Shown here piece after piece: positions 26,101-34,491 of a stretch of 64,000 nt of DNA. The notes beneath the pieces are model-generated. The model did no database searches. It saw only the letters and a list, made by a program, of their open reading frames with translations, and had not been told where the DNA came from. Source of the DNA: Arcuatula senhousia (Eukaryota; Mollusca; Bivalvia; Mytilida; Mytilidae); contig OZ020317.1 in NCBI GenBank assembly GCA_963971305.1, positions 10,372,001 through 10,436,000 on the forward strand, read 5' to 3'. Position numbers and translations under genes: made by a program. The first letter of the stretch is position 1; the number at the start of each line of letters is the position of its first letter.

Positions 26101-28191
26101 GCATATTCTTACACTGGTCAATCTTCCTCTTTGCTTTCGCAACTCCCCTCTTCGGTTCCCATGACAAGTCACTATCAACCATCGTCCTCGACACCTATTT
26201 CATCACTGACTTCAATGTCTATGTCCTTTTACACATCGATCCAAACTAGTGAATCTTCTTCGCATTACACCTTCCAACCCTCTTCATCTATGCACCTATC
26301 CTCCTCAATTTCGAGTCCAGATCCTTCGTCGTTTTACACTGTACAACAATCATCGTTTATAATGCCTTCTTCCTTGTTGATAGCTTCTTCATTTACTAAT
26401 CAGCAATCCTTATCATCCATGACCGTATCATTTTCAATCCTACCGTCGTCTCTGATGTCCGAATTCTCTCACCCATCGTCAGTTACTGTTGAATCATTTT
26501 CATCTATCATGCCGACATCGTCTGTTTTCATCGGACCTTCTCACTCCTCTGTTACAGATCAACCTTCATCTTTAACTATGACTGTGTCGTCTTCATTGTC
26601 TGACTTTTCGTCCTCTTTTAGTTCCTCTGTTGTAACAACTCAGTTAACTCAATTTCATTCTACCCCTTCAGCAAGTCCAACATCTACTATTTCTACATTG
26701 CACGAAATTTCTACTTCAGGAATGAAAACATTACTATCTTCTCCAATGACTTCAACAGCATCGGTCCCTTTAACTTCACTGACATCCAGTATTGCATCGC
26801 AAACGACAACACCTCTGATTGCCCCGACATCGTCAGTAATCTCTCAGCCAATGTCTTCAGATGCACCTCAAAGTTCGGCCCCTTTATCTTCGAGTATCAC
26901 ACAACAGAAAATTACGTCAGCTTTTACATCGAAGACGATACCAGTTACCTCGTCCATAACGTCAGCTTTTTCATCTCAGACGACAAAGGTGACATCATCT
27001 ATGACGTCAACTATCACATCGCAGACCACACCGTTGACATCATCTATGACGTCCGCTTTTACATCGCAGACTACACCGGTGACAACATTTATGATGTCTC
27101 GGACGACACCAGGGACACCATCTATGTCGTCAGCTGATGCATCGCAAAGCACATCAGTGACAACATCTATGACGTCAGTTAGTACATCGCAGACCACACC
27201 GACGACATCATCTATTACCTCTGCTATTACATCACAGACAACAACACCCGTTCCAACTTCGACAACAACAACTGCTAACTTAGTACCGCTCTTAAACTTT
27301 GGTAAGTGCAATATTTGCCCTTGATCATAATAGACTAGAATTAAATACAGATAAAACATGATTAACGAACTTGCGTGATATAAATGTCCAAGGGAAAAGA
27401 CTAAACAAGGAAGATATAGCGGAGAAATTGAAGATTCAAGTTTGACAAAGGTCCTGATTTGGTACATGCATTTCAAAAGAAATGTTCGGTCAAACCAGGT
27501 TTTATTGTACCAAACTTCACTCTTCCATTGCGATTATACAATGGCTACAATTTTACAAACAAAATCAAATCGTCTGGTAAAGATTTGAAAACAGTGTAGA
27601 AAAAAGCATCATAAAGAATTTAAAAATGGTGGTTAAGATTTAAGATAGATAGTTTCACAATTGCTTTAGATAGGTCTTTAGCGACAAAGTTTCCAAACGT
27701 TAATCATCTCAAAGGTAACATAGAAAATAAAAATAGCAATGGTCCTGACTTAAAGCAAGCAACCCGAAGGAAATTGATGTCATATTACTGCTGTTCAGTG
27801 GTAATTAAACAACATAAGAAAGACGTGAACTGGTCATGTTAGGATTCAGTACGATACAAACGTTTACCATTGCCCTATAATAATAACCCAATATCAAATA
27901 TAAGAGATAATAATTAAATCTTGCTAGCAGTTTTAAGACTTTTAATATTGGGAATGATGAAAAAATGGTCAAATGAGTCAATGGATAAAATAAGTTTCCA
28001 TGCATTCATATAAAGAAAGGCAGAGGATATTGAAACATTATGAAGATATTCAAAACGACAGGTTCGTATCCTTTTAACGATTAAAATCATGTTATTGCTT
28101 TTTTACAGATTCTGGAGCAAGTTCTCTGTGTGGCTTCTGTCAAGTGTTTCTGACCATTGGGGTCTTTATGACCTTATATATTATTAAATAA
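4902..28191 (+). CDS. ADAM/ADAMTS-like zinc metalloprotease with three cysteine-rich modules and a mucin-like stalk (5' incomplete)
   Basis: Twenty exons were joined by GT-AG sites with consistent phase: 4902-5095, 7415-7562, 8072-8186, 9571-9664, 9868-9945, 11090-11244, 11998-12035, 12491-12596, 13622-13789, 18084-18228, 19112-19231, 19970-20021, 20647-20951, 21321-21440, 21936-21987, 22453-22751, 23399-23518, 23957-24008, 25709-27301, 28109-28191. They give 1344 residues after a split first codon. Order: prodomain (1-132), RHKR cleavage site (129-132), M12B catalytic domain with HELGHSLSAGHD (zinc ligands H304, H308, H314; catalytic E305) and Met-turn M329, three ADAM cysteine-rich plus six-cysteine modules (365-830), Ser/Thr stalk (831-1310), hydrophobic end. 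Known family role: extracellular proteolysis after proprotein-convertase activation; the substrate is unknown. The first exon enters in phase 1, so the start and signal peptide lie upstream and were not found. A small prodomain exon may be missing between 5095 and 7415. Confidence 0.88.
5825..5995. repeat. Long imperfect palindrome
   Basis: AAACAATTGTTTACTGG near the left end is matched by CCAGTAAACAATTG at the right, and the arms continue inward through ACAGTACATTTGTTTCC to a GC-rich centre (GGCGCTACGCGCC) near 5906-5918. It lies in a protease intron and probably is a foldback or MITE remnant. Confidence 0.75.
7618..7850. repeat. About 80-bp minisatellite, three units
   Basis: CAGTAACG followed by poly-T and TTTG runs occurs at about 7618, 7697 and 7778. 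It begins some 55 bp after the donor of exon 7415-7562. The short ORFs here are low-complexity Phe/Cys/Leu artefacts. Confidence 0.75.
8235..8420 (+). repeat. Dispersed repeat family A, partial
   Basis: Contains the core CTACGCCTGACGCGCGTTTT, then GTCTATTCAAGACTCATCAG and AGGCGCTCTACC. The same family occurs at 6600-6680 and 11330-11500 (fragments), 28727-29200 (reverse, two copies), 31934-32500 (two copies) and 50515-50880. Confidence 0.85.
8985..9510 (+). repeat. Dispersed repeat family F
   Basis: Matches 58465-58965 along its length (shared landmarks: GATAGGGG-AAGG, TTTAACCC, AGCCAGGAATC, GGCTGCTGG, ending in CTCATTATTTT). A third, tail-only copy is near 58190-58330. ORFs in it are not conserved between copies. 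Confidence 0.75.
9571..13789 (+). CDS. Catalytic (M12B) exons of the metalloprotease
   Basis: Six exons (9571-9664, 9868-9945, 11090-11244, 11998-12035, 12491-12596, 13622-13789) code for the protease domain. The zinc-binding motif is split by an intron: HELGH ends exon 12491-12596 and SLSAGHDG begins exon 13622-13789, with the serine codon spanning the junction. The full HExxHxxGxxHD-like pattern is kept, as is YIMAAS for the Met-turn, so the enzyme is predicted to be active. The glycine after the second histidine is displaced relative to classical ADAMs (HSLSAGH), a form seen in invertebrate ADAMTS-like enzymes. The exon at 11090 begins just after a dispersed repeat. Confidence 0.88.
9901..10190 (+). 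repeat. Tandem triplication of an exon 3' end with its splice donor
   Basis: The last part of exon 9868-9945 plus about 70 bp of intron is repeated at 10016-10134 and, more decayed, from 10135. Copy 2 keeps GTTTGCTGGAATTACTATTG and the CACAG|GTGAGC donor at 10064/10065. Copy 3 has TTTGCTGG and a GGTGAG donor. Only the first copy has an upstream acceptor, so the extra copies are likely pseudo-exons. Confidence 0.85.
10893..11066 (+). repeat. Dispersed repeat family B
   Basis: Landmarks: GCAAAGAGGCACTAATGAGG, AAAAGTCCGAAATGGCAACG, AATCAACAACGCGAACTC, AGAGTGAACTCAGGTG. It ends about 25 bp before the acceptor of exon 11090. Other copies: 12077-12310 (reverse), 29345-29510, 30050-30125, 49040-49255, 51838-52000 and a partial at 61180-61310. 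Confidence 0.8.
12077..12310 (-). repeat. Dispersed repeat family B, reverse orientation
   Basis: Reverse complement of the family at 10893-11066, inserted in the intron between exons 11998-12035 and 12491-12596. The minus-strand ORF of 104 codons here is part of the repeat. Confidence 0.75.
12722..12845. repeat. Foldback hairpin element
   Basis: Two arms of about 42 bp are nearly perfect reverse complements (12722-12763 and 12804-12845; left arm contains TTTTTGAGATGGATTTTATC). The loop itself has a GTATCAG / CTGATAC inverted pair. It lies in the intron after the HELGH exon. Confidence 0.8.
13975..15491 (-). pseudogene. Non-LTR retrotransposon reverse transcriptase remnant, split by a MITE
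   Basis: Minus strand. 15195-15491 codes for ASDWGMRFNAKKC...NPYLGLQISEDLKW, the region just after the YADD motif in CR1/Jockey-type reverse transcriptases. The sequence resumes beyond the insert at 14441-15133 with LVRSIVKYGAIVWDPY, then IDQLERIQRR, then EERRKQQRLVFFYKVVEG and finally SFFVKTAIEWNNLA near 14000-14070, the usual C-terminal order. In-frame stops and frame changes show it is dead. The endonuclease and most of the catalytic domain are missing (5' truncation at about 15491). Confidence 0.85.
14441..15133. mobile_element. MITE with Harbinger-like ends and TAA target duplication
   Basis: Termini GGTAGTAAGACACA (14441) and TGTGTTTTACTACC (ending 15133) are inverted repeats with one mismatch. 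TAA flanks both sides (14438-14440, 15134-15136). A 3-bp TWA duplication with GG-starting ends fits PIF/Harbinger. The 693-bp interior has no coding potential. It sits inside the retrotransposon relic, so it is the younger insertion. Confidence 0.75.
15530..15660 (+). repeat. Dispersed repeat family G
   Basis: CCTGGTTTAACCCCACCATT, then TCAGGACCATTGTGATC and GAGATTGAT...CCAAG. Homologous copies: 48900-49045, 52480-52620 (reverse) and 27375-27545 (reverse). Confidence 0.7.
15938..16787. mobile_element. Non-autonomous DNA transposon with inverted ends
   Basis: GGGGCCTGTTTAACAAAA at 15938 is matched by the reverse complement GGGGTCTGTTTAACAAAA at the right end (…AGACCCC, 16787). Both ends continue into diverged copies of a TCTAAAGAnnnnTCTTA motif. 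No coding capacity. Short ambiguous flanks did not settle the target duplication. Confidence 0.65.
17018..18032 (+). repeat. Dispersed repeat family C, long copy in a protease intron
   Basis: Starts with AGCTCACG and GTCGTC runs and contains two internal modules with AAACATGGCCGCCATG-type boxes, AACTCAAAAATGGTT and AGATCTACC. It ends with GTGAGCGATTCAGGCTCTTG and AGCCTCTTG. Other copies: 24617-24890 (partial), 43062-44192, 59102-60541. It ends about 50 bp before exon 18084, whose acceptor tract is outside the element. Confidence 0.8.
18084..24008 (+). CDS. Tandem cysteine-rich modules of the metalloprotease
   Basis: After a lead exon (18084-18228, ending GPGSFFCK), the same trio recurs three times: a 120-nt exon (40 residues, YxGDF-x-IC pattern, WC, DGTxCG), a 52-nt exon (WCxxGxCxYDVNAP) and a long exon with CLYGD...CCxSCAPYL. 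The trios are 19112/19970/20647, 21321/21936/22453 and 23399/23957/25709. Exon sizes and phases (0-0-1) match across all three. The 120- plus 52-nt exons resemble the ADAMTS cysteine-rich (ADAM_CR_2) domain. The long exon has a six-cysteine ShK-like pattern, then a Thr-rich linker and the start of the next unit (QC...GSxxCR). Known role in the family: exosite and substrate positioning outside the catalytic domain. Confidence 0.85.
19360..19530. repeat. Degenerate GAGTT-rich simple repeat
   Basis: Clusters of CGAGTT, AGAGTT and GACTCGAGTT in the intron between exons 19112-19231 and 19970-20021. No other feature seen in this intron apart from a partial family B copy near 19797-19880. Confidence 0.6.
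22752..23398. other. Intron of the metalloprotease gene
   Basis: No exon or element with clear limits. A short stretch at 23230-23290 (ACCGAACTGGGATGATCAATC) resembles the reverse of family G. Confidence 0.5.
24180..24357. repeat. Palindromic minisatellite (GTTGCAAC-centred)
   Basis: Repeated TGTACATGTTGCAACATGT units, one forming a 22-bp perfect palindrome near 24296-24317, separated by short variable sequence. Overlapping ORFs on both strands (rich in Met, Leu, Cys and Tyr) are by-products of the repeat. Confidence 0.75.
24617..24890 (+). repeat. Dispersed repeat family C, 5' fragment
   Basis: Begins GGTGAGCTATTGCCATCAC, then GTCTGTCGTCGTCTGTC, CTCTGAAACTCC and AAAAACATGGCTGCTG. The 3' end of the family is missing. 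It lies in the intron before the mucin exon. Confidence 0.7.
25709..27301 (+). CDS. Large exon: third ShK-like domain plus Ser/Thr-rich mucin-like stalk
   Basis: The first 44 residues complete the third cysteine module (EKCLFGD...CCHSCVPYL). The following roughly 480 residues are almost all Ser, Thr, Pro, Ile, Met and Gln with no cysteine, as expected for a densely O-glycosylated stalk. From about 26900 to 27240 there is a clear minisatellite of about 42-45 nt coding for units like TSAFTSQTTPVTSSM, with one shortened unit. The reading frame stays open across the repeat, which argues for selection. The exon ends in phase 1 at a GTAAGT donor. Confidence 0.88.
28109..28191 (+). CDS. Last exon of the metalloprotease: short hydrophobic C-terminus
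   Basis: The acceptor TTTTTTACAG at 28099-28108 joins in phase to 27 residues ending LTIGVFMTLYIIK before TAA at 28189-28191. A small-residue stretch (DSGASS) precedes two cysteines and about 14 hydrophobic residues ending the chain. This could be a GPI-anchor signal or a minimal membrane tail, either of which would hold the protease at the cell surface. A secreted product is also possible. AATAAA overlaps the stop (28187-28192) and recurs at 28402-28407. Confidence 0.8.
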
Positions 28192-28401
28192 AACAACATC
28201 GTTTGTATATAAATCAAGTAATTCGCATTGTAGTTATCGAAAACATTCTCTTTTGTGTCTCATTATTGCATGGATCTTTGAAAATTGTTTGTAATGTTTC
28301 AAAAAAAAGATTGTATTGCAACATTTTGATAATTTAACTGTTATCTTCTACACCTCTAAAATTTTTACCTGTGCATGTATTCACACCATTTCTACTAAAT
28401 G

Positions 28402-28407
28402 AATAAA
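28402..28407 (+). terminator. Candidate polyadenylation signal for the metalloprotease gene
   Basis: An AATAAA hexamer lies 211 bases after the stop codon in unique AT-rich sequence before the next dispersed repeat. The hexamer overlapping the stop (28187) is a closer alternative. Confidence 0.4.
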
Positions 28408-28726
28408 ATTATCTTCAGTTGATATCATGATACGTTTAGAAAATATGGATGAACATTTCAATTGAAATATAAAGTTGCAAGCCTATGATATCGTGAAATT
28501 AGTTTGAAGACCTAGCATGTGAATTATTCCATCAAATTAATGTGTACAAATTTATTCGAGAAGCTATAACATCACTTTGTTTCATATTTGACGCATTTTA
28601 TACTTAAAGATTTAAATATAAACTCATTTTAAGATTTGGCAATTCTTAATGCTTCCTTGTTACATGTTTTGTGTTAAAACTTAAATTAAGGCAAATATTT
28701 CAAAATAGTAGCATATAAATGATTTA

Positions 28727-29205
28727 TATAGTGTTTGGCATTTTCAAAATGTTTGGTAGAGCGCCTCTGATGAGTCTTGAATAGACGAAATGCGCGTCAG
28801 GCGAAGCAACATTTATTGTCTGGAACTTTGTTGTCATTTATATTTCGAACACACGTGAAGGTTAGCACTGCTGGTGGAGTTTTAATTCTCCGAGGTTAGT
28901 CCGCCCCGGCACCAACACTTTTGAGTTGGACAAAACATCAAAGCTTTAAATCATCCGTCTAAATTTCAAAATTGTCTAAACCCTAAGGTTCTTCCTACCC
29001 CAGACATAGGTTGATTATCTTAGTAATAATTTGGTTCCCCAGTTTGGTATTTTGGGTTTTACTGATCTATGCTCTTCATATTCATATAGTGTTTGGCATT
29101 TTCAATATTTATGGTAGAGCGCCTCTGATGAGTCTTGAATAGACGAAACGCGCGTCAGGCGAAGCAAAATTTAGTGTCTGGAACTTTGTTGTCATTTATA
29201 TTTGT
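28727..29205 (-). repeat. Dispersed repeat family A, two tandem copies (reverse)
   Basis: GTGTTTGGCATTTTCAA, GGTAGAGCGCCTCTGATGAG and AGACGAAA-GCGCGTCAGGC recur at 28727 and 29084, a spacing of about 357 bp. A head-to-tail dimer with similar spacing is found in the other orientation at 31934-32500. Confidence 0.85.
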
Positions 29206-29234
29206 TAAATTTTAAAGTGGAGTTATATTTTTTA

Positions 29235-29515
29235 TCATTCGATCCGATCGAAACTTTTTTGATCTTGAATACTTTCGTTGTTCAATACTTTTGGTTTTGA
29301 CCTTCCAATGTTTTGATTCAAATGCTGCTGATGAGAGGTTACTCCTTGAAATATGCATGAAGCAGAGGTACCAATGGGGTATTCGAATTTCAAAAGTCCG
29401 AAAGGGCAGAGACAAAACCAGTACACACCAACAAGAACGGGTCAAAAACAGACAACATGTAAAACATGGAAACAAAAAACAACTGAATATCAATGCTCCG
29501 GAAGAGTAAGCAGTT
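29235..29515 (+). repeat. Fused fragments of repeat families E (reverse) and B
   Basis: 29235-29345 matches 62700-62890 (TTTTGACCTTCCAATGTTTT, GAGAGGTTACTCCTTGAAAT). It runs directly into family B (GCAGAGGTACCAATGGGGTA, AAAAGTCCGAAAGGGCAGAG). The junction shows either one longer element or a nested insertion. Confidence 0.65.
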
Positions 29516-30131
29516 CCTGCTTGCATATATGGCATAACCAATTTTCATCATTTTTAACCGTTTTTGGTATATGTATTTTAAAGTAAAACGAATTTACTAG
29601 TCATCTTAATAGATACGTAGATTCTACAACTCGAACATATATATAGCTACAAGACACTCTTTGAGAATGATGAAGTTCACTATTCAGGCGCATTCCACTT
29701 GAGCTATCCACACTATGATAGGCTAGAAGCCAAAGAAAACCTTGGTTACAGATCAAACCCCTATTGGCCTCTGTCGTCTGCGACATAAACCCTCAAATCA
29801 AAGAAAAAAAAAGAAAAAAAGACAGTCAAAACAAAGTTAACAAACATTTATCCACCACATGTATAAAACAAGATCACAGTCAAAATAATCATCCAGGTAG
29901 TCGGACGTAAAACCCCGACAAAAGATGTCACGATGATTCATTATGCTAATTCAAGAGAGTAATGTTATATATTCCTTTTTGTTAAATACACCCGTATGCA
30001 AACATCAATAAACAAGATAAACATACACAATACGACAGAATGGTACTAAGAAGCAAAGACACACCGATTGGGCATTCAAGTGTCAAAAGTCCGAAAGGGC
30101 AACGACGATACCGGAAAACACGAACAAAAAC

Positions 30132-30458
30132 AATTACTTGAATAGATAGGTGGATAGACTGAATTAGCCATTGTTTAAATGTTCAAATATATTGACCAAT
30201 ATGACCGTTAAATGTTTTACATAAAAACTGTTTATAACATTAAAAAATAAATGTCGATGACAGATTATGCGGTTGAACATGAACTTTGTCTTGTGAAAGT
30301 TCATGTTCAACCGCCTAAATGGTCATGGAAATTTTTTTTAAGGTTATAAACAGTTTTTATAAAAAACATATAACGGTCATATTGGTCAATATATTTGAAA
30401 ATTAAAAAAAAAAAAAAAATTGCTAATTCAGTCAATCCACCTATTTATTCAAGTAATT
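30132..30458. mobile_element. Almost complete palindrome (foldback element)
   Basis: Left arm begins AATTACTTGAATAGATAGG and right arm ends TTTATTCAAGTAATT. The arms are reverse complements nearly end to end, with the axis near 30295 (CATGAACTTTGTCTTGTGAAAGTTCATG). The right arm has a poly-A tract not matched on the left. No coding capacity. Confidence 0.85.
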
Positions 30459-30799
30459 TCAATACAAATTTAAGATTTAAAGGGATAGACTGAATATGCT
30501 GGCTAACTATGTTCCTCTACAAAAGTCTTTACAGAGTCGATATCAAGACCACGTGAACGATTTGGGCTCCTGGGAGCCTCTTTTTTAAAATATCCATCGG
30601 TGACTGTTTTTCGGCATTTTTGTTTTGATGCAATTGCTGCTGATGAAAGGTTACTCCATGAATTATGCACATAGAACACAATAAGATTGACTGTTTTGTG
30701 CTCCTTTTGGTTTAAAAATATTACCCTTTTGTAATTCGTGTTTTGTATTTGTATTCTGTATTTCAAATAAAAGAAAGAACAACACAGCCTCATGGAGCA

Positions 30800-31930
30800 A
30801 GCAAATATATGACATTGAACACAGATAAATGAAAAATGATATTCGAAGATTTACTGGGATAAAAGTTCCTCAAATGTTACAGATTTATAATATATTGTAT
30901 GAAATAATAATTTGTTGCTGGAGTAAATAAATATGAAATACACAGAATAATAACGTACATGTAAGCAGGTAAACCATAATAAATATATAAAACTATGAGA
31001 CATTGACAGTACAAGCACTCTCAATAGTGGTTAGGGCAACGTTCCACAGTACTAAAACTCTTTCTTCAATTGCGATCATAAGGACCATCATTAACCTGGT
31101 TGGTCACGGGTCAATTATCTCGGACTTCTTCGTTTAAATCTCACCTTAGAGACCGAGAAAGTTAAGCTCCGCCAAACCTTGTGAATACAAAAGAGTAATA
31201 AAACTATAATGTTGTAAAATGCTAACGGGAATTAAAGTGCAAGAATCGTTTGAGCGCAACACACTGCAATACCTTATGAAATGAGTCAGCAACAATATCC
31301 TGTCCAACTTGGTTTAGTATTCTTCTTTTATAATTTTCAATAGTATATACAAAATTTCGAATATTCATAAGGCAAAAGATGATAAAAAATTAAAGGCATC
31401 GAATTCCACGCCGTCAATAATATTCCGTTTAAAGATAATTTTGTTTCAGTTTTTTAAGTTAACAAATGATTCAGATTATTCTTATGCATCTCCCATTGAT
31501 TTGGGGTCGAAAAACTAATGTCTCCTCAGAATCAGCCATGAATTTTAATCTGCCATATGAAACCACCATAGATTTTAGTACTGCATATTAATTACACATA
31601 ATTTAAAAATGAATAAATTATATGACAAAATTTATTAAATAATATACCGGTTAACATCTGCGTTCTCTTTCACTTGTTAAAGTAGAATTTCTACCATTGT
31701 ATCTGTCAAATTCATCTATCACTGCGTGGACCACTTCAACGCAATGTATCAGATTTTTACAATATACCATTCTGAGGTCACCAAAAATTTTTTTTGATCA
31801 AATGCACAAGCACCATTTCATCGCCTATGAAGGTCATCAATGCTGGATCTAATGCAGGTAGAATAACTATTTAAGAACCTTCCCCCTCTGCAAGCTAGAG
31901 ATTAAAGAAATCGACGAATCCATTTGCTTT
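30800..31930. other. Non-coding AT-rich stretch
   Basis: No ORF, splice signal set or repeat with clear limits was recognised. Part may be older, diverged repeats. Confidence 0.45.
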
Positions 31931-31933
31931 AAA

Positions 31934-32500
31934 ATACAAATGACAACAAAGTTCCAGACAATAAATTTTGCTACGCCTGACGCGCGTTTCGTCTATTCAA
32001 GACTCATCAGAGGCGCTCTACCAAAAATATTGAATATGCCGCACACTGTATGAATATGAAGAGCATAGAACAGTATAACCAAAAATACCAAACTGGGGAG
32101 CCAAATTATTACTAAGATATTCAACCTATGTCTGGGGTAGGAAGAACCTTAGGGTTTAGACAATTTTGAAATTTAGACGGATAATTTAAAGCTTTGATGT
32201 ATTCTCCAACTCAAAAGTGTTGGTGCCGGAGCAGGCTAACCTCGGGGAATTTAAACTCCACCAGCAGTGCTAACCTTCACGTGTGTTCGAAATACAAATG
32301 ACAACAAAGTTCCAGACAATAAATTTTGCTACGCCTGACGCGCGTTTCGTCTATTCAAGACTCATCAGAGGCGCTCTACCAAAAATATTGAAAATGCCAC
32401 ACACTGTATGAATATGAAGAGCATAGAACAGTATAACCAAAAATACCAAACTGGGGAACCAAATTATTACTAAGATATTCAACCTATGTCTGGAAGAACC
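31934..32500 (+). repeat. Dispersed repeat family A, two tandem copies
   Basis: AATACAAATGACAACAAAGT begins each copy (about 31934 and 32290, period about 356 bp). The first copy is complete to GTGTTCGAA; the second stops shortly after AACCTATGTCTGG. Confidence 0.85.
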
Positions 32501-32673
32501 TTAAATCATAATTGGATCTATATCTTGAATTTGACCGGGTGGTCATCTTTGTACAATAATGTCCGATAAATTTTCACACCTAAATCGATATGCCAGGGCT
32601 TGTACACATTTTTCAGATTTTTTGATCCGACAACGCTTTCTCTGAAACCGACTATTAGACCAAGTTAAGGTTA

Positions 32674-32753
32674 GTCTCATACGATCTCTATAAAAATTCT
32701 TTCTTCGTCATCAACCACTTATAGAAAAAAATCAATATCATGTTGAAATGGTT
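32674..32753. repeat. Left direct repeat flanking the 16-kb Penelope-bounded block
   Basis: 80 bp starting GTCTCATACGATCTC and ending TTGAAATGGTT. It recurs with one A fewer at 48689-48767 in the same orientation, just outside the other end of the block. The right copy continues into sequence resembling 52020-52160; the left copy is preceded by an unrelated fragment of family C. Confidence 0.8.
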
Positions 32754-32899
32754 GTATGAGTAAAAGTTACCTAAACCCACCCAGGTCAATACTGTAGGAT
32801 ATTATATATTAAAGATCGCTATAAATTTCAAATTTTTATTTGATTAGATATATATTCTTGTCTTTTACTTTCTTTATACTTTTGAATATTTTATCATTT

Positions 32900-32988
32900 G
32901 GTGTTTCACCCCTTATTTTTAAAGTGGCGGGGATCGTCAGCGGTCTCCACTTATATATGCTTTTATCAATGATACTGGACCGTACACC
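32900..32988 (-). ncRNA. Hammerhead ribozyme, unit 1
   Basis: Read on the minus strand: GGTGTA | CGGTC ... GACCG CTGACGA T CCCC ... GGGG T GAAA CACC. Stem III is GGTGU/ACACC (including the A15.1-U16.1 pair), stem I is CGGTC/GACCG with a loop of about 33 nt, and stem II is CCCC/GGGG with a U-U next to the core. Cleavage is predicted after GUA. Sense with respect to the adjoining reverse transcriptase. Confidence 0.82.
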
Positions 32989-33512
32989 GGATTATCAATA
33001 TGCTTTTATATATCTTTTACTTGTCAAATGATTTGACTAAAGCTACATGTAAAATAAGATTTATCAGCTTTTGTAATTTTTACTTGCAAATTCTTGTGAC
33101 TTTTATTGTCTATAATTGTTCTCTTCATTAAATGCTAGTATTCCTGAAGTTTCTGCTTTCCTCTAGTAAATGTCAATGCTTTATGACAGATATTTTAGAT
33201 GTATTTTAGATGTATCTCAAAATTTATCAGCTCTTGTAAGTTTTTCTTGTAAATTCTTGTGTCTTTTATAAGCTATAATTGGTTTTTCATTAAATGTACT
33301 TGATGTTATTCTGCTCTCCTCTAGTAAATGCCAATGTTTTATGACAGATCGTTTTAATTGTTTTATGTATTAGTAAAAGTTACCTAAACCCACTCAGGTC
33401 AATACTGTAGGATATTATATATTAAAGATCGCTATAATTTTCAAATTTTTATTTGATTAGATATATATTCTTATCTTTTACTTTCTTTATACTTTTGATT
33501 ATTTTATCATTT

Positions 33513-33601
33513 GGTGTTTCACCCCTTATTTTTAAAGTGGCGGGGATCGTCAGCGGTCTCCACTTATTAATGCTCTTATCAATTATACTGGACCGTACAC
33601 C
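33513..33601 (-). ncRNA. Hammerhead ribozyme, unit 2
   Basis: Same core (CTGACGA, GAAA, GUA) and stems as unit 1. The stem I loop differs at a few bases (AGTATAATTGATAAGAGC). All helices are intact. Confidence 0.82.
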
Positions 33602-34113
33602 GGATTATCAATATGCTTTTATATATCTTTTACTTGTCAAATGATTTGACTAAAGCTACATGTAAAATAAGATTTATCAGCTTTTGTAATTTTTTCTTGC
33701 AAATTCTTGTGACTTTTTTGTCTATAATTGTTCTCTTCATTAAATGCTAGTATTCTTGAAGTTTCTGCTTTCCTCTAGTAAATGTCAATGCTTTATGACA
33801 GATATTTTAGATGTATCTCAAAATTTATCAGCTCTTGAAAGTTTTTCTTGTAAATTCTTGTGTCTTTTATAAGCTATAATTGGTTTTTCATTAAATGTAC
33901 TTGAAGTTATTCTGCTCTCCTCTAGTAAATGCCAATGTTTTATGACAGATCGTTTTAATTGTTTTATGTATTAGTAAAAGTTACCTAAACCCACTCAGGT
34001 CAATACTGTAGGATATTATATATTAAAGATCGCTATAATTTTCAAATTTTTATTTGATTAGATATATATTCTTATCTTTTACTTTCTTTATACTTTTGAT
34101 TATTTTATCATTT

Positions 34114-34202
34114 GGTGTTTCACCCCTTATTTTTAAAGTGGCGGGGATCGTCAGCGGTCTCCACTTATTAATGCTCTTATCAATTATACTGGACCGTACA
34201 CC
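34114..34202 (-). ncRNA. Hammerhead ribozyme, unit 3
   Basis: Same as unit 2 in core, stems and loop. It lies closest to the minus-strand reverse transcriptase. Confidence 0.82.
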
Positions 34203-34491
34203 GGATTATCAATATGCTTTTATATATCTTTTACTTGTCAAATGATTTGACTAAAGCTACATGTAAAATAAGATTTATCAGCTTTTGTAATTTTTTCTTG
34301 CAAATTCTTGTGACTTTTTTGTCTATAATTGTTCTCTTCATTAAATGCTAGTATTCTTGAAGTTTCTGCTTTCCTCTAGTAAATGTCAATGCTTTATGAC
34401 AGATATTTTAGATGTATCTCAAAATTTATCAGCTCTTGAAAGTTTTTCTTGTAAATTCTTGTGTCTTTTATAAGCTATAATTGGTTTTTCA

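Noticed and set aside
26976..27476. Minus-strand ORF of 166 codons rich in Val and Asp
   Set aside because: It is the shadow of the Ser/Thr minisatellite in the mucin exon and contains no domain.
32840..34245. Three repeated 63-codon ORFs (MIRYIFLSF type) that look like a small membrane protein family
   Set aside because: They run antisense to the hammerhead ribozyme in each pseudo-LTR unit; the repetition comes from the array, not from selection on a protein.
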